A stretch of 64,000 nucleotides of DNA from Liquorilactobacillus sicerae (GCF_029916425.1 NZ_JAHAVQ010000004.1:124001-188000); one strand, 5' to 3'; numbered from the stretch's first letter, positions 55,367 through 64,000 are shown. Numbers and translations: made by a program. Notes: generated from the sequence alone by a model not told the origin.

Positions 55367-57800
55367 AGATTCACAACAACAAGTTTTGAGTGGCAAGATT
55401 CAAGCTATTTTTTTTGAAAATAGTGATAATTTTTATAAAGTCCTGCAAGTTAAACTGCTTGAAGCTGATTTTACTTGGCCAGAGGAAGAAATCGTGGTTA
55501 CTGGCAATTTTGCTAATCTCAATGAAGGCGAGAAGTATCGTTTTTTTGGTCATTTATTTGATCATCCGCGGTATGGTAAACAATTTCAGGCTGATAATTA
55601 TCAAACTGAATTGCCAACTCAAGCAGATGAGATCATTAATTATTTAGCTGGTGAAAATTTTCCTGGGATTGGTCAGAAAACTGCTGAACGGATCGTTAAA
55701 GTTTTTGGTACAGCAACACTTACCAAGCTTCAGAAAGATCCAGCAAATTTGTCTCAATTAGGCTTGTCAAAAAAACAGCGCCGGACATTGATCGATAATT
55801 TAACCAATACTGGCGATCAACAGCAAGCAGTAATTGAACTTAACCGCTTCGGTTTTGGCAGTCAATTGACAGCCAAGATTTATGAGCATTTTCAAAAAGC
55901 AACATTAGAAGTCTTACACCATCAACCGTATCGCTTAGCATTTGAAATCAATGGAATTGGCTTCAAACGCGCTGATCGAATTGCTGAGCAGCAGCAAATT
56001 GCAGCCGATGATCCGCAGCGCTTGCAAGCTGCCTTATATCAAAGCGTTTATGATCTTTGCCACAATACTGGCAATACTTATACTTCAGCACCGGCAGTGA
56101 TGCAACAGGCAATGGATTTATTATTAAAAAGTCGGCGGGTGGCTTTAAGTGAAAAGCAAGTTGCCGATCAGTTGGTTACTTTGGCCGCCGATGGGAAAAT
56201 TGTCGTTGAAAAACGACAAATTTATTTGCGACACTATTATGAAGCCGAATGGAAGATTGCCGAGCAAATTAAAACTTTGCTCCAGCGATCAATTAAGCTG
56301 CCAGAAAAGAAAGCCCAAGCCATCGATGAATTATTAGCTGAAATAGCTTTGCAACTAAAAATTACCTATGGTGCTGACCAGCTAAAAGCAATCAAAACGG
56401 CTTTAAAAAATCGACTATTGCTAATAACTGGTGGACCGGGAACTGGCAAGACAACGATTATTAATGGAATTGTCGCTTTGTTTGCGGCAGTCCACGAACT
56501 ATCATTAGATCCTAATGATTATCAAGCTGATGAATTTCCAATTATTTTAGCAGCACCAACTGGTCGAGCAGCCAAAAAAATGAGTGAAACTACCGGTTTG
56601 CCAGCCGTTACGATCCATCGCCTACTGGGATTGAACGGTTCTGATGACCAAGGCAATTATCAAGCCAACGAGGATTTGACTTTAACAGGCCAACTGCTGA
56701 TCGTTGATGAAATGTCGATGGTCGATACTAGTTTATTTGAACGCTTGCTGGCTGCTGTTCCAAGTGGAATGCAATTGATCTTAGTTGGCGATCAAGATCA
56801 GTTGCCTTCGGTTGGACCGGGCCAGGTTTTTGCAGATTTGTTGGCTTGTGATAAATTGCCTCAAATTCGGTTAGAAAAAATTTATCGTCAGAAACAAACT
56901 TCGACGATTATTTCTTTGGCTCATGCGATCAAGCAGGGGAATCTGCCAGCTGATTTTACCAGAAATCAGCTTGATCGTTCATTTATTGCCTGTTCCGAAA
57001 GCCAGGTTGAGTCAGCGATCAGTCAGATCTTTTTGCATGCGCAAAAGAAAAACTTTGACTTAAATGATGTTCAAGTTTTGGCCCCGATGTATCGCGGACA
57101 AGCGGGAATCGATCATTTGAATGAAGTTTTGCAGAATTTAGTTAACCCCAAAGAGGGAACAAAGACTAAAGAGCTCGAAGCTAATCAACAACATTTTCGG
57201 ATCGGTGATAAAGTTTTGCATTTGGTTAATAGTCCAGAAGATAATGTTTTTAATGGAGATATTGGTCGAATCACCGGTATAAACTTAGCCAAAGATATTC
57301 CTGAAAAACAAGATCAGTTGATAATTGATTTTGATGGTAATGAAGTAACCTACTCAAAAAAGGACTTTGCTAAGATCAAATTGGCTTACTGTGTTTCAAT
57401 TCATAAAGCTCAGGGCAGTGAATTCAAATTGGTTATCTTGCCTTTGGTCAATACATTTCACCGGATGTTAAACCGCAACTTACTGTATACTGCTGTTACG
57501 CGGGCTAAGAAACTGTTGATTTTGTTAGGTCAAAAAGCAGCTTTTCAAACTGCGGTTGATCATGTATCAGTTAATCGAAAAACGAGCTTATTAGAGCGAT
57601 TAAATCAAGCATTAAAGACAAAAAAAACTCAGCTGAAAATGGATTCCAAGCAGTCAAGTGCCAATAATCATGGGCAAACAACCATTAATGAAGGAACAAC
57701 TAAATATATTTTGACTAGTCAGTTGATTGCTAGTGAGGAAATTGACCCTTTAATTGGGATGGATGGACTTAAACCAAGCAACTTTAAACATGCAAATTAA
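55341..57800 (+). CDS. recD2: ATP-dependent RecD2-type DNA helicase
   Basis: A 5'-3' superfamily 1B helicase of the RecD2 group, involved in replication fork progress and mismatch repair in Bacillus; it works without RecBC. The 819-residue protein has an extended N-terminal region with helix-hairpin-helix motifs (NFPGIGQKTAERI, NGIGFKRADRI), Walker A GGPGTGKT at about 364-371, VDEMSMVD, GDQDQLPSVGPG, and the C-terminal SIHKAQGSEF and YTAVTRAK. GTG 55341, eight bases after AAGGAGA, is the likely start, inside the TPR gene. Confidence 0.94.
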   Translation: MVNSQIQTEDSQQQVLSGKIQAIFFENSDNFYKVLQVKLLEADFTWPEEEIVVTGNFANLNEGEKYRFFGHLFDHPRYGKQFQADNYQTELPTQADEIINYLAGENFPGIGQKTAERIVKVFGTATLTKLQKDPANLSQLGLSKKQRRTLIDNLTNTGDQQQAVIELNRFGFGSQLTAKIYEHFQKATLEVLHHQPYRLAFEINGIGFKRADRIAEQQQIAADDPQRLQAALYQSVYDLCHNTGNTYTSAPAVMQQAMDLLLKSRRVALSEKQVADQLVTLAADGKIVVEKRQIYLRHYYEAEWKIAEQIKTLLQRSIKLPEKKAQAIDELLAEIALQLKITYGADQLKAIKTALKNRLLLITGGPGTGKTTIINGIVALFAAVHELSLDPNDYQADEFPIILAAPTGRAAKKMSETTGLPAVTIHRLLGLNGSDDQGNYQANEDLTLTGQLLIVDEMSMVDTSLFERLLAAVPSGMQLILVGDQDQLPSVGPGQVFADLLACDKLPQIRLEKIYRQKQTSTIISLAHAIKQGNLPADFTRNQLDRSFIACSESQVESAISQIFLHAQKKNFDLNDVQVLAPMYRGQAGIDHLNEVLQNLVNPKEGTKTKELEANQQHFRIGDKVLHLVNSPEDNVFNGDIGRITGINLAKDIPEKQDQLIIDFDGNEVTYSKKDFAKIKLAYCVSIHKAQGSEFKLVILPLVNTFHRMLNRNLLYTAVTRAKKLLILLGQKAAFQTAVDHVSVNRKTSLLERLNQALKTKKTQLKMDSKQSSANNHGQTTINEGTTKYILTSQLIASEEIDPLIGMDGLKPSNFKHAN

Positions 57801-57868
57801 AAAGCAGCTGCAAAATAATCAGTTTTCAGCCAGTTTGGTTGAATTCACTGTTCATGAGCAGCTGCTTT
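57801..57868. terminator. Structured region between convergent recD2 and the DAG-kinase-like gene
   Basis: AAAGCAGCTG at 57801-57810 is repeated inverted at 57859-57868 around a 48-base loop containing a second imperfect hairpin (TTTCAGCC / GGTTGAA). Reading leftward the outer stem ends in CTGCTTTTTAATTT, a plausible terminator for the minus-strand gene. Confidence 0.55.
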
Positions 57869-57893
57869 AATGTGCAATTATTGACTTTAAAAC

Positions 57894-58820
57894 CTATTTA
57901 TTTTGTTCATGTAAAGAGAGATTATCCGGATCAAACCAAAATGGGTACTGAAAGCTACGAGCTAGAAGATCATAAAACTGATTTTTTAATTGTTGACCGT
58001 CAATTTCGCCAAATTCTAGTGAGTCAGTTGTTAGTTGAAAGGAGCTGCCTTTGAAAATATGAACATAGGGTAATTTGTGTTCTAAACCAACCAGTTTAGC
58101 GATTTTGAAAAGCAACAGGCTAAAGAGGTTTAAGTTGGATAAAATTTCGATCCTGAGCGGCAGCTTTTTTAAATCTAGTGGTTGATCAGAAACCTTTGCT
58201 TGATTGTCAACCTGAACTGCAAAGGCATGGCGGAAAAAGTAATATTTGCGATCAAGTCTTAGTGTGACATTAAATGGTTCTTGATCAACAATAGCAGTTA
58301 AATGCCCATACCATTGTGCAATTCGACTAACCGAAAATTTGTTTAATTGACTGTTTTGACTAACATTTTCAGCGTAAGCATTAAAACCAAGTGACATACT
58401 TCGGTTGAACAGCCAGCGCCTTTGATGATTCATTTCCTCAATTTTTGCCAATTCAACATAAACAGGTTGAATGGCAGTTAAGATCTGCTTAGCTGCAGTT
58501 TGTGGCTGTAACGCCAACCCAATTGATTTTGCTAAGTTCGTGGTACTTTTAGTTGGAATAAAACAGACGGGGCATAATTTTGACTGTGAGTTCAAATAAG
58601 AAATAGCCTCAATTAAGAGTTGTGAAGATCCAATCGTAATGACGGGAGAAACTTCTTTGAAACTTGCTAAATTTTTAAAATCACGCGGGTTATCAAGTGA
58701 AACCTCGATAACTTTTAAACTAGCTGTTTGTTCTTCAAAAAGGGGATGAATAGCTTGCCAGATAGATTGAACTTCATTTGTACTAGCTGACATCTCAAGT
58801 AAAATTACAAATTCTTTCAA
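57894..58820 (-). CDS. Diacylglycerol-kinase-like protein with degenerate catalytic motif
   Basis: A 308-residue cytosolic protein that resembles the DagK/YegS lipid kinase fold. The CFIPTKSTTNLAKSIGL segment (87-102) aligns with the usual P-x-GT-x-NDFA-x-LGI, and IDGQQL near 273-278 with the C-terminal DGE. The ATP-binding GGDGT expected near residues 63-70 reads ITIGSSQLLIEA, so kinase activity is doubtful. The start is TTG 58820; the ATG at 58835 is part of the GGAGG ribosome site. It is monocistronic, facing recD2. Other functions are possible. Confidence 0.7.
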   Translation of the reverse strand: MKEFVILLEMSASTNEVQSIWQAIHPLFEEQTASLKVIEVSLDNPRDFKNLASFKEVSPVITIGSSQLLIEAISYLNSQSKLCPVCFIPTKSTTNLAKSIGLALQPQTAAKQILTAIQPVYVELAKIEEMNHQRRWLFNRSMSLGFNAYAENVSQNSQLNKFSVSRIAQWYGHLTAIVDQEPFNVTLRLDRKYYFFRHAFAVQVDNQAKVSDQPLDLKKLPLRIEILSNLNLFSLLLFKIAKLVGLEHKLPYVHIFKGSSFQLTTDSLEFGEIDGQQLKNQFYDLLARSFQYPFWFDPDNLSLHEQNK

Positions 58821-58843
58821 CTTTATTCCTCCCATACTTAATC

Positions 58844-58873
58844 ATTATACTAAATATTACAGTTTAATTACAA
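58844..58873 (-). promoter_or_regulatory. Promoter of the DAG-kinase-like gene
   Basis: On the minus strand TTGTAA (58868-58873) is followed after 18 bases by a consensus TATAAT (58844-58849), about 20 bases before the start codon region. Confidence 0.6.
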
Positions 58874-58910
58874 GGTGAAAAACATTAAGATTGTTTGAGA
58901 ATAATTGCTA

Positions 58911-58951
58911 AATAAAAAACAATCTTTCAAGTTTTAACTTGAAAAATTGTC
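58911..58951 (-). terminator. Terminator after rnjA
   Basis: On the minus strand CAATTTTTCAAGTT pairs with AACTTGAAAGATTG and is followed by TTTTTTATTT. It closes the rpoY-rnjA unit. Confidence 0.85.
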
Positions 58952-58975
58952 ATTAGGTTATTATTAATTTGTCAA

Positions 58976-60652
58976 TCAAACAATGATCAACATTGGCAAA
59001 ATCATTGGATGACGTTCAGTTTTTTCAAAGAGAAATGATTTAAGAACATTAATTACAGCTTCACGCAACGAGTTCTCATTAGCATCTTTTTTAGCTAAGG
59101 CTCGTCGCAAAGTTCGAAAGACGCGTTTTTTACCACTATCGATCAATTCTTCCGATTCACGCATATAAATGAAACCTCTGGATAGCAAATCAGGACCAGC
59201 CAAGATTTCTTGGCGTTTCAGATCAATCGTTGCCACTACAACAACTAATCCTTCTTCAGCCAAAATTTTACGATCATGAAGAACCACATTTCCAATATCA
59301 CCGATTCCCGAGCCGTCTACATAAACATCGCCAGCACTAAAATGACCAGCCAATCGTGCAGAATTAGCAGTTAATGCAAGTACATCACCATTATTCATAA
59401 TAAATGAATGGTCTTTAGGAACATCGCACTTTTCAGCTAATTCAGTATGAATCTTGAGCATCCGATATTCACCATGAACGGGAACAAAGTACTTAGGCTT
59501 AATTAGCCGTAACATTAACTTCTGTTCTTCTTGACCACCGTGTCCAGAAGCATGGATGTTATTAACTTTACCATGAATGACCTGAGCACCAGCTTCTTCT
59601 AATTCATTGATCACATGATTGACGCTGATCGTATTACCAGGAATTGGCAAACTAGAAAAGACGACTGTATCACCGGGTTGAATGCTGACTTGGCGATGAG
59701 TACCGTTAGCAATCCGACTCAATGCGGCCATTGGCTCACCCTGAGATCCAGTACAGAGGATCATTACCCGATTAGCTGGCAAATTATTAATTTCATGTGT
59801 ATCAACTAATGCGTCATCTGGAATGTCAAGATAACCTAATTCTCGTCCATTAACAATTGCTGCCTCCATGCTTCGACCAAAAACAGCAATTTTTCGACCC
59901 TTAGCAACAGCAACTTCAGCAGCTTGTTGAATGCGGGAAATATTTGAAGCAAAAGTTGCAAATATTATTCGACCTTCAACTTTCTCAAAAATCCGTCGAA
60001 TCGAATTTCCTACCCAGCGTTCTGATTTGGTAAAGTTGGGAATTTCAGCATTTGTACTATCAGAAAGCAAGCAGAGAACACCATCATTGCCTAATTTTGC
60101 CATTCTTTGTAAGTTAGGTGGCTGATGAGTGACTGGCGTCAAATCAAATTTATAATCACCAGTTGCAACAATCGTTCCACTTGGAGTTTTTACCGCGACG
60201 CCGAGCGTATCTGGTATTGAATGGGTAGTCCGAAAGAAGGAAACACTTGTCCTACGAAAATGTAAAACCGTATCCTCATTTATTTCATGCAATTCAGTGG
60301 TTCGTAACAATCCATGTTCTTCTAGTTTGCTTTTGATTAATGCTAGAGCTAAAGGACCAGCATAAATCGGAACATTGACTTGCTTGAGTAAATAAGGGAT
60401 GCCTCCAATATGATCTTCGTGCCCATGAGTAATTACCAATGCTTTTAACTTTGACTTATTTGCAACTAAATATTGATAGTCAGGGATTACATAATCAATT
60501 CCTAAAAGATCATCTTCAGGGAACTTGATGCCAGCATCAATTAAAATTAATTCATCCTGAAATTGGACCCCATACGTATTTTTACCAATTTCTCCTAATC
60601 CACCAATGGCAAAAACGGCCGTTTCATTGTTTTTGACATTCAGGTGTTTCAT
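58976..60652 (-). CDS. rnjA: Ribonuclease J1
   Basis: Zinc-dependent endonuclease and 5'-3' exonuclease central to mRNA turnover and rRNA maturation in Firmicutes. The 558-residue protein has the beta-lactamase motif HGHEDH at 76-81, the beta-CASP region with LSDSTNAE and [13 protein letters not shown], the VHGEYRML segment, and a C-terminal dimerisation domain. The length is normal for J1. It overlaps rpoY by four bases on the minus strand, the conserved Firmicutes pairing. Confidence 0.96.
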   Translation of the reverse strand: MKHLNVKNNETAVFAIGGLGEIGKNTYGVQFQDELILIDAGIKFPEDDLLGIDYVIPDYQYLVANKSKLKALVITHGHEDHIGGIPYLLKQVNVPIYAGPLALALIKSKLEEHGLLRTTELHEINEDTVLHFRRTSVSFFRTTHSIPDTLGVAVKTPSGTIVATGDYKFDLTPVTHQPPNLQRMAKLGNDGVLCLLSDSTNAEIPNFTKSERWVGNSIRRIFEKVEGRIIFATFASNISRIQQAAEVAVAKGRKIAVFGRSMEAAIVNGRELGYLDIPDDALVDTHEINNLPANRVMILCTGSQGEPMAALSRIANGTHRQVSIQPGDTVVFSSLPIPGNTISVNHVINELEEAGAQVIHGKVNNIHASGHGGQEEQKLMLRLIKPKYFVPVHGEYRMLKIHTELAEKCDVPKDHSFIMNNGDVLALTANSARLAGHFSAGDVYVDGSGIGDIGNVVLHDRKILAEEGLVVVVATIDLKRQEILAGPDLLSRGFIYMRESEELIDSGKKRVFRTLRRALAKKDANENSLREAVINVLKSFLFEKTERHPMILPMLIIV

Positions 60653-60867
60653 TTAGTAAACTCCGTAAGTTTAAATTTAGGACTTTGCTTCTCATATTCG
60701 AGGGCTTTGGGGCTAAGTCCTTCAAGATATTCGATATTATAATCTGTCTGTTCTTCGACGATCAGTCGAGCCTGAGCTTCAGACTCAGCTTCGAGATATA
60801 ACGCAAGCGTACTTTCCCGCCGTGGACTGACATCTTTACTAGGTTGATAGAAAACTTTGAAAACCAT
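60649..60867 (-). CDS. rpoY: DNA-directed RNA polymerase epsilon subunit
   Basis: Small auxiliary RNA polymerase subunit found in Firmicutes (formerly DUF1447/YkzG). The 72-residue protein shows the conserved [18 protein letters not shown] and [21 protein letters not shown] segments. AAGGAG precedes the ATG on the minus strand. It is coupled to rnjA, linking RNA synthesis and decay genes. Confidence 0.95.
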   Translation of the reverse strand: MVFKVFYQPSKDVSPRRESTLALYLEAESEAQARLIVEEQTDYNIEYLEGLSPKALEYEKQSPKFKLTEFTK

Positions 60868-60950
60868 TAAAAAAACTCCTTCATAAAATTTTAACTGCTG
60901 TAACTGCAGTATATTCCGAACATAGATTGCTTTTCACAATAATTAACATT

Positions 60951-60959
60951 ATTCTAGCA
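60951..60959 (-). promoter_or_regulatory. Candidate extended -10 promoter of rpoY-rnjA
   Basis: On the minus strand TGCTAGAAT (TGn plus TAGAAT) lies about 85 bases before rpoY. No convincing -35 box is visible. Confidence 0.4.
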
Positions 60960-61011
60960 TAGTTATTTGAATAAGTATACATATAACCTTTGTACACTAG
61001 GATGGAAAGCT

Positions 61012-61041
61012 TTAGTAATCTGGAAAAGTCAATGCTATAAT
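61012..61041 (+). promoter_or_regulatory. Promoter of the membrane-anchored hypothetical gene
   Basis: TTAGTA at 61012-61017, an 18-base spacer and TATAAT at 61036-61041 preceded by a TGC extended -10 element. Confidence 0.55.
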
Positions 61042-61066
61042 CAAATTGGAAGGGATGAGTGAGCAT

Positions 61067-61552
61067 ATGCAATTTTTATGGATTGTCATACTAGTTTTAA
61101 TCGTGCTATTTTTGCTCCATTTTTTCAAACGAAGATCAAAAGAAAAACGATTGAAAAAAAATAAAACAGTTACCGACTTAGCAGTCGTTAACTGTTTACA
61201 CCAAATTTCACTAATTAAAATTGAAAATGCCGAACTTTTTCCACAAAAAGTATTTTCAATGTCACAGCCAGTTGCCCGTTTTTGGGGCCAAGATGTTAAT
61301 GTCTTTTCCTATTGCTTTACTTTAACGGCAAAGAAAGCCGTGACAGCTGAAAAAATTCAAGCTGAATTGAATAGGTTATTAAAAATTTATGAACAACAGC
61401 AACAGCTGACAGCTGAATATTACCAGCAATCATTGATCGTATCGGATTGCTGGTTAGAAAATAACCAATTAAACATTGACGTAGCGTACGTGATTAATCA
61501 AGCAACTGCCAATTATTTGATTGATGTTCGTCGGGCGGAAAAAGATCATTAA
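61067..61552 (+). CDS. Hypothetical membrane-anchored protein
   Basis: A 161-residue protein not recognised as a known family. An N-terminal helix (FLWIVILVLIVLFLLHFF) is followed by a strongly basic stretch (KRRSKEKRLKKNK), so the rest should be cytosolic. The remaining 125 residues look like a mixed alpha/beta domain with a Gln-rich helix. Starts at 61046, 61055 and 61067 are in frame; the last gives a clean N-terminal helix and lies after GAGTGAG. Its stop overlaps the convergent def stop by four bases. Confidence 0.75.
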   Translation: MQFLWIVILVLIVLFLLHFFKRRSKEKRLKKNKTVTDLAVVNCLHQISLIKIENAELFPQKVFSMSQPVARFWGQDVNVFSYCFTLTAKKAVTAEKIQAELNRLLKIYEQQQQLTAEYYQQSLIVSDCWLENNQLNIDVAYVINQATANYLIDVRRAEKDH

Positions 61553-62103
61553 CCAATTAAGACTAGATTATCATCTTCGTAGAATGGATCTTTTTTATTA
61601 ATATGATCGAAAAATAAAATACCATTTAAATGATCGATTTCATGCTGACAGACGATGGCTGGATAATTTCGCAATTTATCAAGATGCTGCTGACCGTCTA
61701 AATCATACCAACGCAAGGTGATTTTTTGATGACGTGGTACGTAGCCAGGTACATCACGATCGACTGAAAGGCAACCTTCACCTTCTGCCAAAGCTGCCAT
61801 TCTAACTGACTCACTGATAATAGTGGGGTTTATCAAAATATGTTTAAAAATTGGTTGGTTATTTTCATCAGGAACTAAAACAGCAGTCATTCGAATTGAC
61901 CGATCAACTTGTGGTGCAGCTAACCCGACGCCAGCTCGTAGTTGGTATTTTTTGGCTAGCTTGGGATCCTGACTGTTTTCAAGAAATTCCATGAGCTTTT
62001 TTCCAAGCTCTCTTTGTTCATCAGTCAAAGGGAAAGTTAGCTTTTTGGCTCTTGCTCGCAAAGTAGGATTGCCCTCACGAATAATGTTTTTCATTGTTAT
62101 CAA
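61549..62103 (-). CDS. def: Peptide deformylase
   Basis: Removes the N-formyl group from nascent proteins. The 184-residue enzyme has the three motifs GVGLAAPQ (58-65), EGCLSV (109-114) and QHEIDH (153-158), with Cys111 and the two histidines binding metal. It is a Gram-positive type II deformylase by length and insertions. TTG 62103, eight bases after AGGAGGG, is chosen; ATG 62094 is too far from that site. Homologues also begin with a short extension before the MK-NI segment. Confidence 0.95.
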   Translation of the reverse strand: MITMKNIIREGNPTLRARAKKLTFPLTDEQRELGKKLMEFLENSQDPKLAKKYQLRAGVGLAAPQVDRSIRMTAVLVPDENNQPIFKHILINPTIISESVRMAALAEGEGCLSVDRDVPGYVPRHQKITLRWYDLDGQQHLDKLRNYPAIVCQHEIDHLNGILFFDHINKKDPFYEDDNLVLIG

Positions 62104-62139
62104 TAGTATGACCCTCCTAATTAAATTTCATCAGTTTTA

Positions 62140-62168
62140 ATTATAGACTAAAAATCAGCTTTTTTTAA
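62140..62168 (-). promoter_or_regulatory. Promoter of def
   Basis: On the minus strand TTAAAA (62163-62168) is followed after 17 bases by a consensus TATAAT (62140-62145), about 35 bases before the start codon. Confidence 0.55.
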
Positions 62169-62185
62169 ATATTTGCAGTGAATTT

Positions 62186-62216
62186 TTGACTAAGTTAGCA
62201 GAAAATTGTGTATAAT
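62186..62216 (+). promoter_or_regulatory. Promoter of the UPF0223-suhB unit
   Basis: TTGACT at 62186-62191 and TATAAT at 62211-62216, separated by a rather long 19-base spacer. Both hexamers are close to consensus. Confidence 0.55.
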
Positions 62217-62250
62217 TAGATTGTTAATTATTTAACAAGTGGTGAAAAAG

Positions 62251-62538
62251 ATGAGAAAAGAAGAAACTATCAGCTATCCGTTAATGGACGAATGGACAAT
62301 TCCAGAAATTATTAATGTTATAAAATTTTATCAAGCAGTTGATCAGTTATATGAAAAAAAGATTGAACGCAACAATTTCTTAAAGAAATATCAGCAATTT
62401 CTAAAAATCGTACCGCAAAAGTCATTGCAAAAACAATTAGATCGACGTTATTTAGCTCAAAGTGGTCATAGTCTCTATCGAGCTGTTAAGTTTGTTCAAG
62501 AAAGTCAAGACAAAAATTTACATTATGTTAAGAGGTGA
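62251..62538 (+). CDS. UPF0223 family protein (YktA-like)
   Basis: A 95-residue cytosolic, probably all-helical protein. The YPLMDEWTIPEIINVIKFYQAVDQLYE opening and small size match the UPF0223 family, whose function is unknown. In Bacillus the homologue yktA also lies near an inositol monophosphatase gene. ATG 62251 follows AGTGGTGA; the GTG inside that site at 62239 is rejected. It overlaps the ribosome site of the next gene, so the two are coupled. Confidence 0.88.
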   Translation: MRKEETISYPLMDEWTIPEIINVIKFYQAVDQLYEKKIERNNFLKKYQQFLKIVPQKSLQKQLDRRYLAQSGHSLYRAVKFVQESQDKNLHYVKR

Positions 62539-62543
62539 ATTGG

Positions 62544-63329
62544 ATGATATTTCAAGCCGACAAAATTGATTTGCTGGTACCAAAATGGTTAATGACTGCC
62601 AGAAAAATGATTTTAGAAAGTTTCTCCCAAAAAATCGAAATTGAAACTAAAACTAGTCGCAACGATCTGGTAACAGAACTGGATCGAAAAATTGAACAGT
62701 TCTTAGTTGGGAAAATCCAAAAATATTTTCCGGGTTCACAAATTGTAAGCGAAGAGACAAGACCAAGTATCAATGAAATTGAAGAGGAAAGTTTACTGTG
62801 GGTTATTGATCCAATTGATGGCACTATGAATTTTGTAAAGCAAAAAAGTGATTTTGCCATTATGATTGGCATCTTTCAAGCAAAAAAGGGTCAACGTGGG
62901 TTTATCTATGATGTTATGGCTAATCAGCTTTATCATGGCGGACCTGACAAGGGAGTTTACTGCAATTGTCAAAAAATGATATCTCCGCCTGACTTGCATT
63001 TGGCAGATGGTTTGCTCGGGGTTGGTGGTGTGATGTTGATCAACAATAAATATAATTTGCAAAAAATTGCGCTTGCTAGTCATGGCATCAGAATCTATGG
63101 TAGTGCAGGAATCGAAATTATTCATGTCTTAAATGGACAGTTAATAGGTTATCTGAGTCATTTACATTCTTGGGATCTGGCTGCTGGGAAAATTTTAGCA
63201 GAAACTTTAGGATTAACTGTGAAAACGATTGACGGTCAAGAAGTAAATGTGTTATCATCAATAGATGTGTTAGTAGCGTCAAAAAATGCTCAGAAAGACA
63301 TAATAATGATGGCACAGTCTCATTGTTAG
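62544..63329 (+). CDS. Inositol monophosphatase family protein
   Basis: A 261-residue magnesium-dependent phosphatase of the IMPase/SuhB/FBPase superfamily. It has the metal-binding Glu70-Glu71 (VSEET), the signature WVIDPIDGTMNF with Asp89 and Asp92, and the C-terminal SWDLAAGKIL. The substrate may be inositol phosphate, another sugar phosphate or a nucleotide such as PAP; sequence alone does not decide. ATG 62544 follows AGAGGTGA. A terminator follows. Confidence 0.9.
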   Translation: MIFQADKIDLLVPKWLMTARKMILESFSQKIEIETKTSRNDLVTELDRKIEQFLVGKIQKYFPGSQIVSEETRPSINEIEEESLLWVIDPIDGTMNFVKQKSDFAIMIGIFQAKKGQRGFIYDVMANQLYHGGPDKGVYCNCQKMISPPDLHLADGLLGVGGVMLINNKYNLQKIALASHGIRIYGSAGIEIIHVLNGQLIGYLSHLHSWDLAAGKILAETLGLTVKTIDGQEVNVLSSIDVLVASKNAQKDIIMMAQSHC

Positions 63330-63335
63330 TTGCGA

Positions 63336-63364
63336 GCTGTGACAGAGAAGTCACAGTTTTTTTA
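63336..63364 (+). terminator. Terminator after the inositol monophosphatase family gene
   Basis: CTGTGAC (63337-63343) pairs with GTCACAG (63350-63356) across a six-base loop, followed by eight T. It separates the unit from typA. Confidence 0.85.
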
Positions 63365-63471
63365 TGCTAAGAAATGAAAACAAAGAGCTGGATTTTCAAA
63401 GATTTTTAATTACAATGAAAATAAGTTTTTTTGAGCAGTGAAACCTATTATTTTGAAAGGAAGAAAAAATT

Positions 63472-64000
63472 TTGAAGACACGTGATGATATCCGCAATGT
63501 TGCGATAATTGCTCATGTTGATCATGGAAAGACAACATTAGTTAATGAATTATTAAAACAGTCTGATACGCTAGATGAACATACAAATATTGGTGATCGG
63601 GCAATGGATTCGAATGCAATTGAAAAGGAACGTGGAATTACGATCCTTTCTAAAAATACAGCTGTTAAATACCATGGCAAACAGATCAATATTTTGGATA
63701 CGCCAGGTCATGCCGACTTTGGTGGTGAAGTTGAACGAATCATGAAAATGGTTGATGGGGTACTGCTAGTTGTTGATGCTTTTGAAGGGACTATGCCGCA
63801 AACGCGCTTTGTTTTGAAAAAAGCTTTAGAGCAGCGCTTGACTCCAATCGTTGTCATTAATAAAATTGATCGTGAAGGTGCTCGACCGGAAGAAGTTGTT
63901 GATGAGGTACTTGATTTGTTCATTGAATTAGGTGCTGATGATTCACAGCTTGAATTTCCAGTAGTTTACACTTCCGCTGTTAATGGTACATCTTCATATG
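63472..64000 (+). CDS. typA: Ribosome-associated GTPase TypA/BipA (5' part)
   Basis: Translational GTPase related to EF-G and LepA that aids 50S assembly and stress or cold adaptation. The first 176 residues are present: the P-loop AHVDHGKTT, switch I with [27 protein letters not shown] and NKIDR, which together identify TypA rather than LepA. The start is TTG 63472 after AAAGGAAG. The gene runs off the right end of the window; the full protein is usually about 610 residues. Confidence 0.93.
   Translation, partial: MKTRDDIRNVAIIAHVDHGKTTLVNELLKQSDTLDEHTNIGDRAMDSNAIEKERGITILSKNTAVKYHGKQINILDTPGHADFGGEVERIMKMVDGVLLVVDAFEGTMPQTRFVLKKALEQRLTPIVVINKIDREGARPEEVVDEVLDLFIELGADDSQLEFPVVYTSAVNGTSSY

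Overview
The window is a 64 kb chromosomal segment of a low-GC Gram-positive bacterium. Gene order and protein features point to the Lactobacillaceae: coaBC-priA-fmt-rsmB-stp-prkC-rsgA-rpe-thiN, a complete division and cell-wall (dcw) cluster, rpoY-rnjA, and DUF4044, DUF1831 and DUF3397 proteins. MurE carries a DNPR motif and dapF and lysC are present, which suggests meso-diaminopimelate peptidoglycan, as in Lactiplantibacillus, Liquorilactobacillus or some Ligilactobacillus. The genus is inference only. Almost all of the sequence is ordinary core genome, tightly packed, with many 4-bp overlaps and no non-coding gap above 300 bases.

Layout. Positions 1-11.8 kb: gmk-rpoZ, then a nine-gene run from coaBC to thiN (CoA synthesis, replication restart, initiator tRNA formylation, 16S rRNA methylation, the PASTA kinase/phosphatase pair, ribosome-assembly GTPase, pentose epimerase, thiamine pyrophosphokinase). 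rpmB stands alone on the minus strand. Positions 12.1-27.3 kb: Asp23-family gene, fakA, recG, plsX, acpP, rnc, smc, ftsY, ylxM, ffh, rpsP, khpA, rimM, trmD, rplS (lipid precursor supply, recombination, chromosome condensation, SRP secretion, ribosome and tRNA maturation). rpsP and rplS each have an extra promoter, and rplS has a leader hairpin.

Positions 27.3-28.6 kb hold the only clearly accessory patch: a phage-type switch with an ImmA-like metallopeptidase and XRE repressor facing a small Cro-like protein, separated by overlapping divergent promoters and a perfect 18-bp inverted repeat. No integrase or phage structural gene accompanies it. A very small DUF4044 membrane protein gene follows.

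Positions 28.9-48.4 kb: lysC, a DUF3397 membrane gene, then mraZ-rsmH-ftsL-pbpB-murE-mraY-murD-murG-divIB-ftsA-ftsZ-sepF-yggT-ylmH-divIVA, and a T-box-controlled ileS. mraZ is preceded by four GTGGT repeats, the expected MraZ autoregulatory box. Positions 48.5-57.8 kb: dapF, a Nudix hydrolase, a small membrane protein, mtnN, a cysteine desulfurase with DUF1831 partner, mnmA (tRNA 2-thiolation), a histidine phosphatase, a TPR protein and recD2.

Positions 57.8-64 kb: on the minus strand a DAG-kinase-like protein lacking the GGDGT motif, rnjA-rpoY and def; on the plus strand an unknown membrane-anchored protein, a UPF0223 gene, an inositol-monophosphatase-family gene and the 5' part of typA, which runs off the end. 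I did not find a convincing new multi-gene system. The best leads are the orphan repressor/ImmA/Cro switch, the degenerate DAG-kinase-like protein and the CoaBC with an altered flap cysteine.
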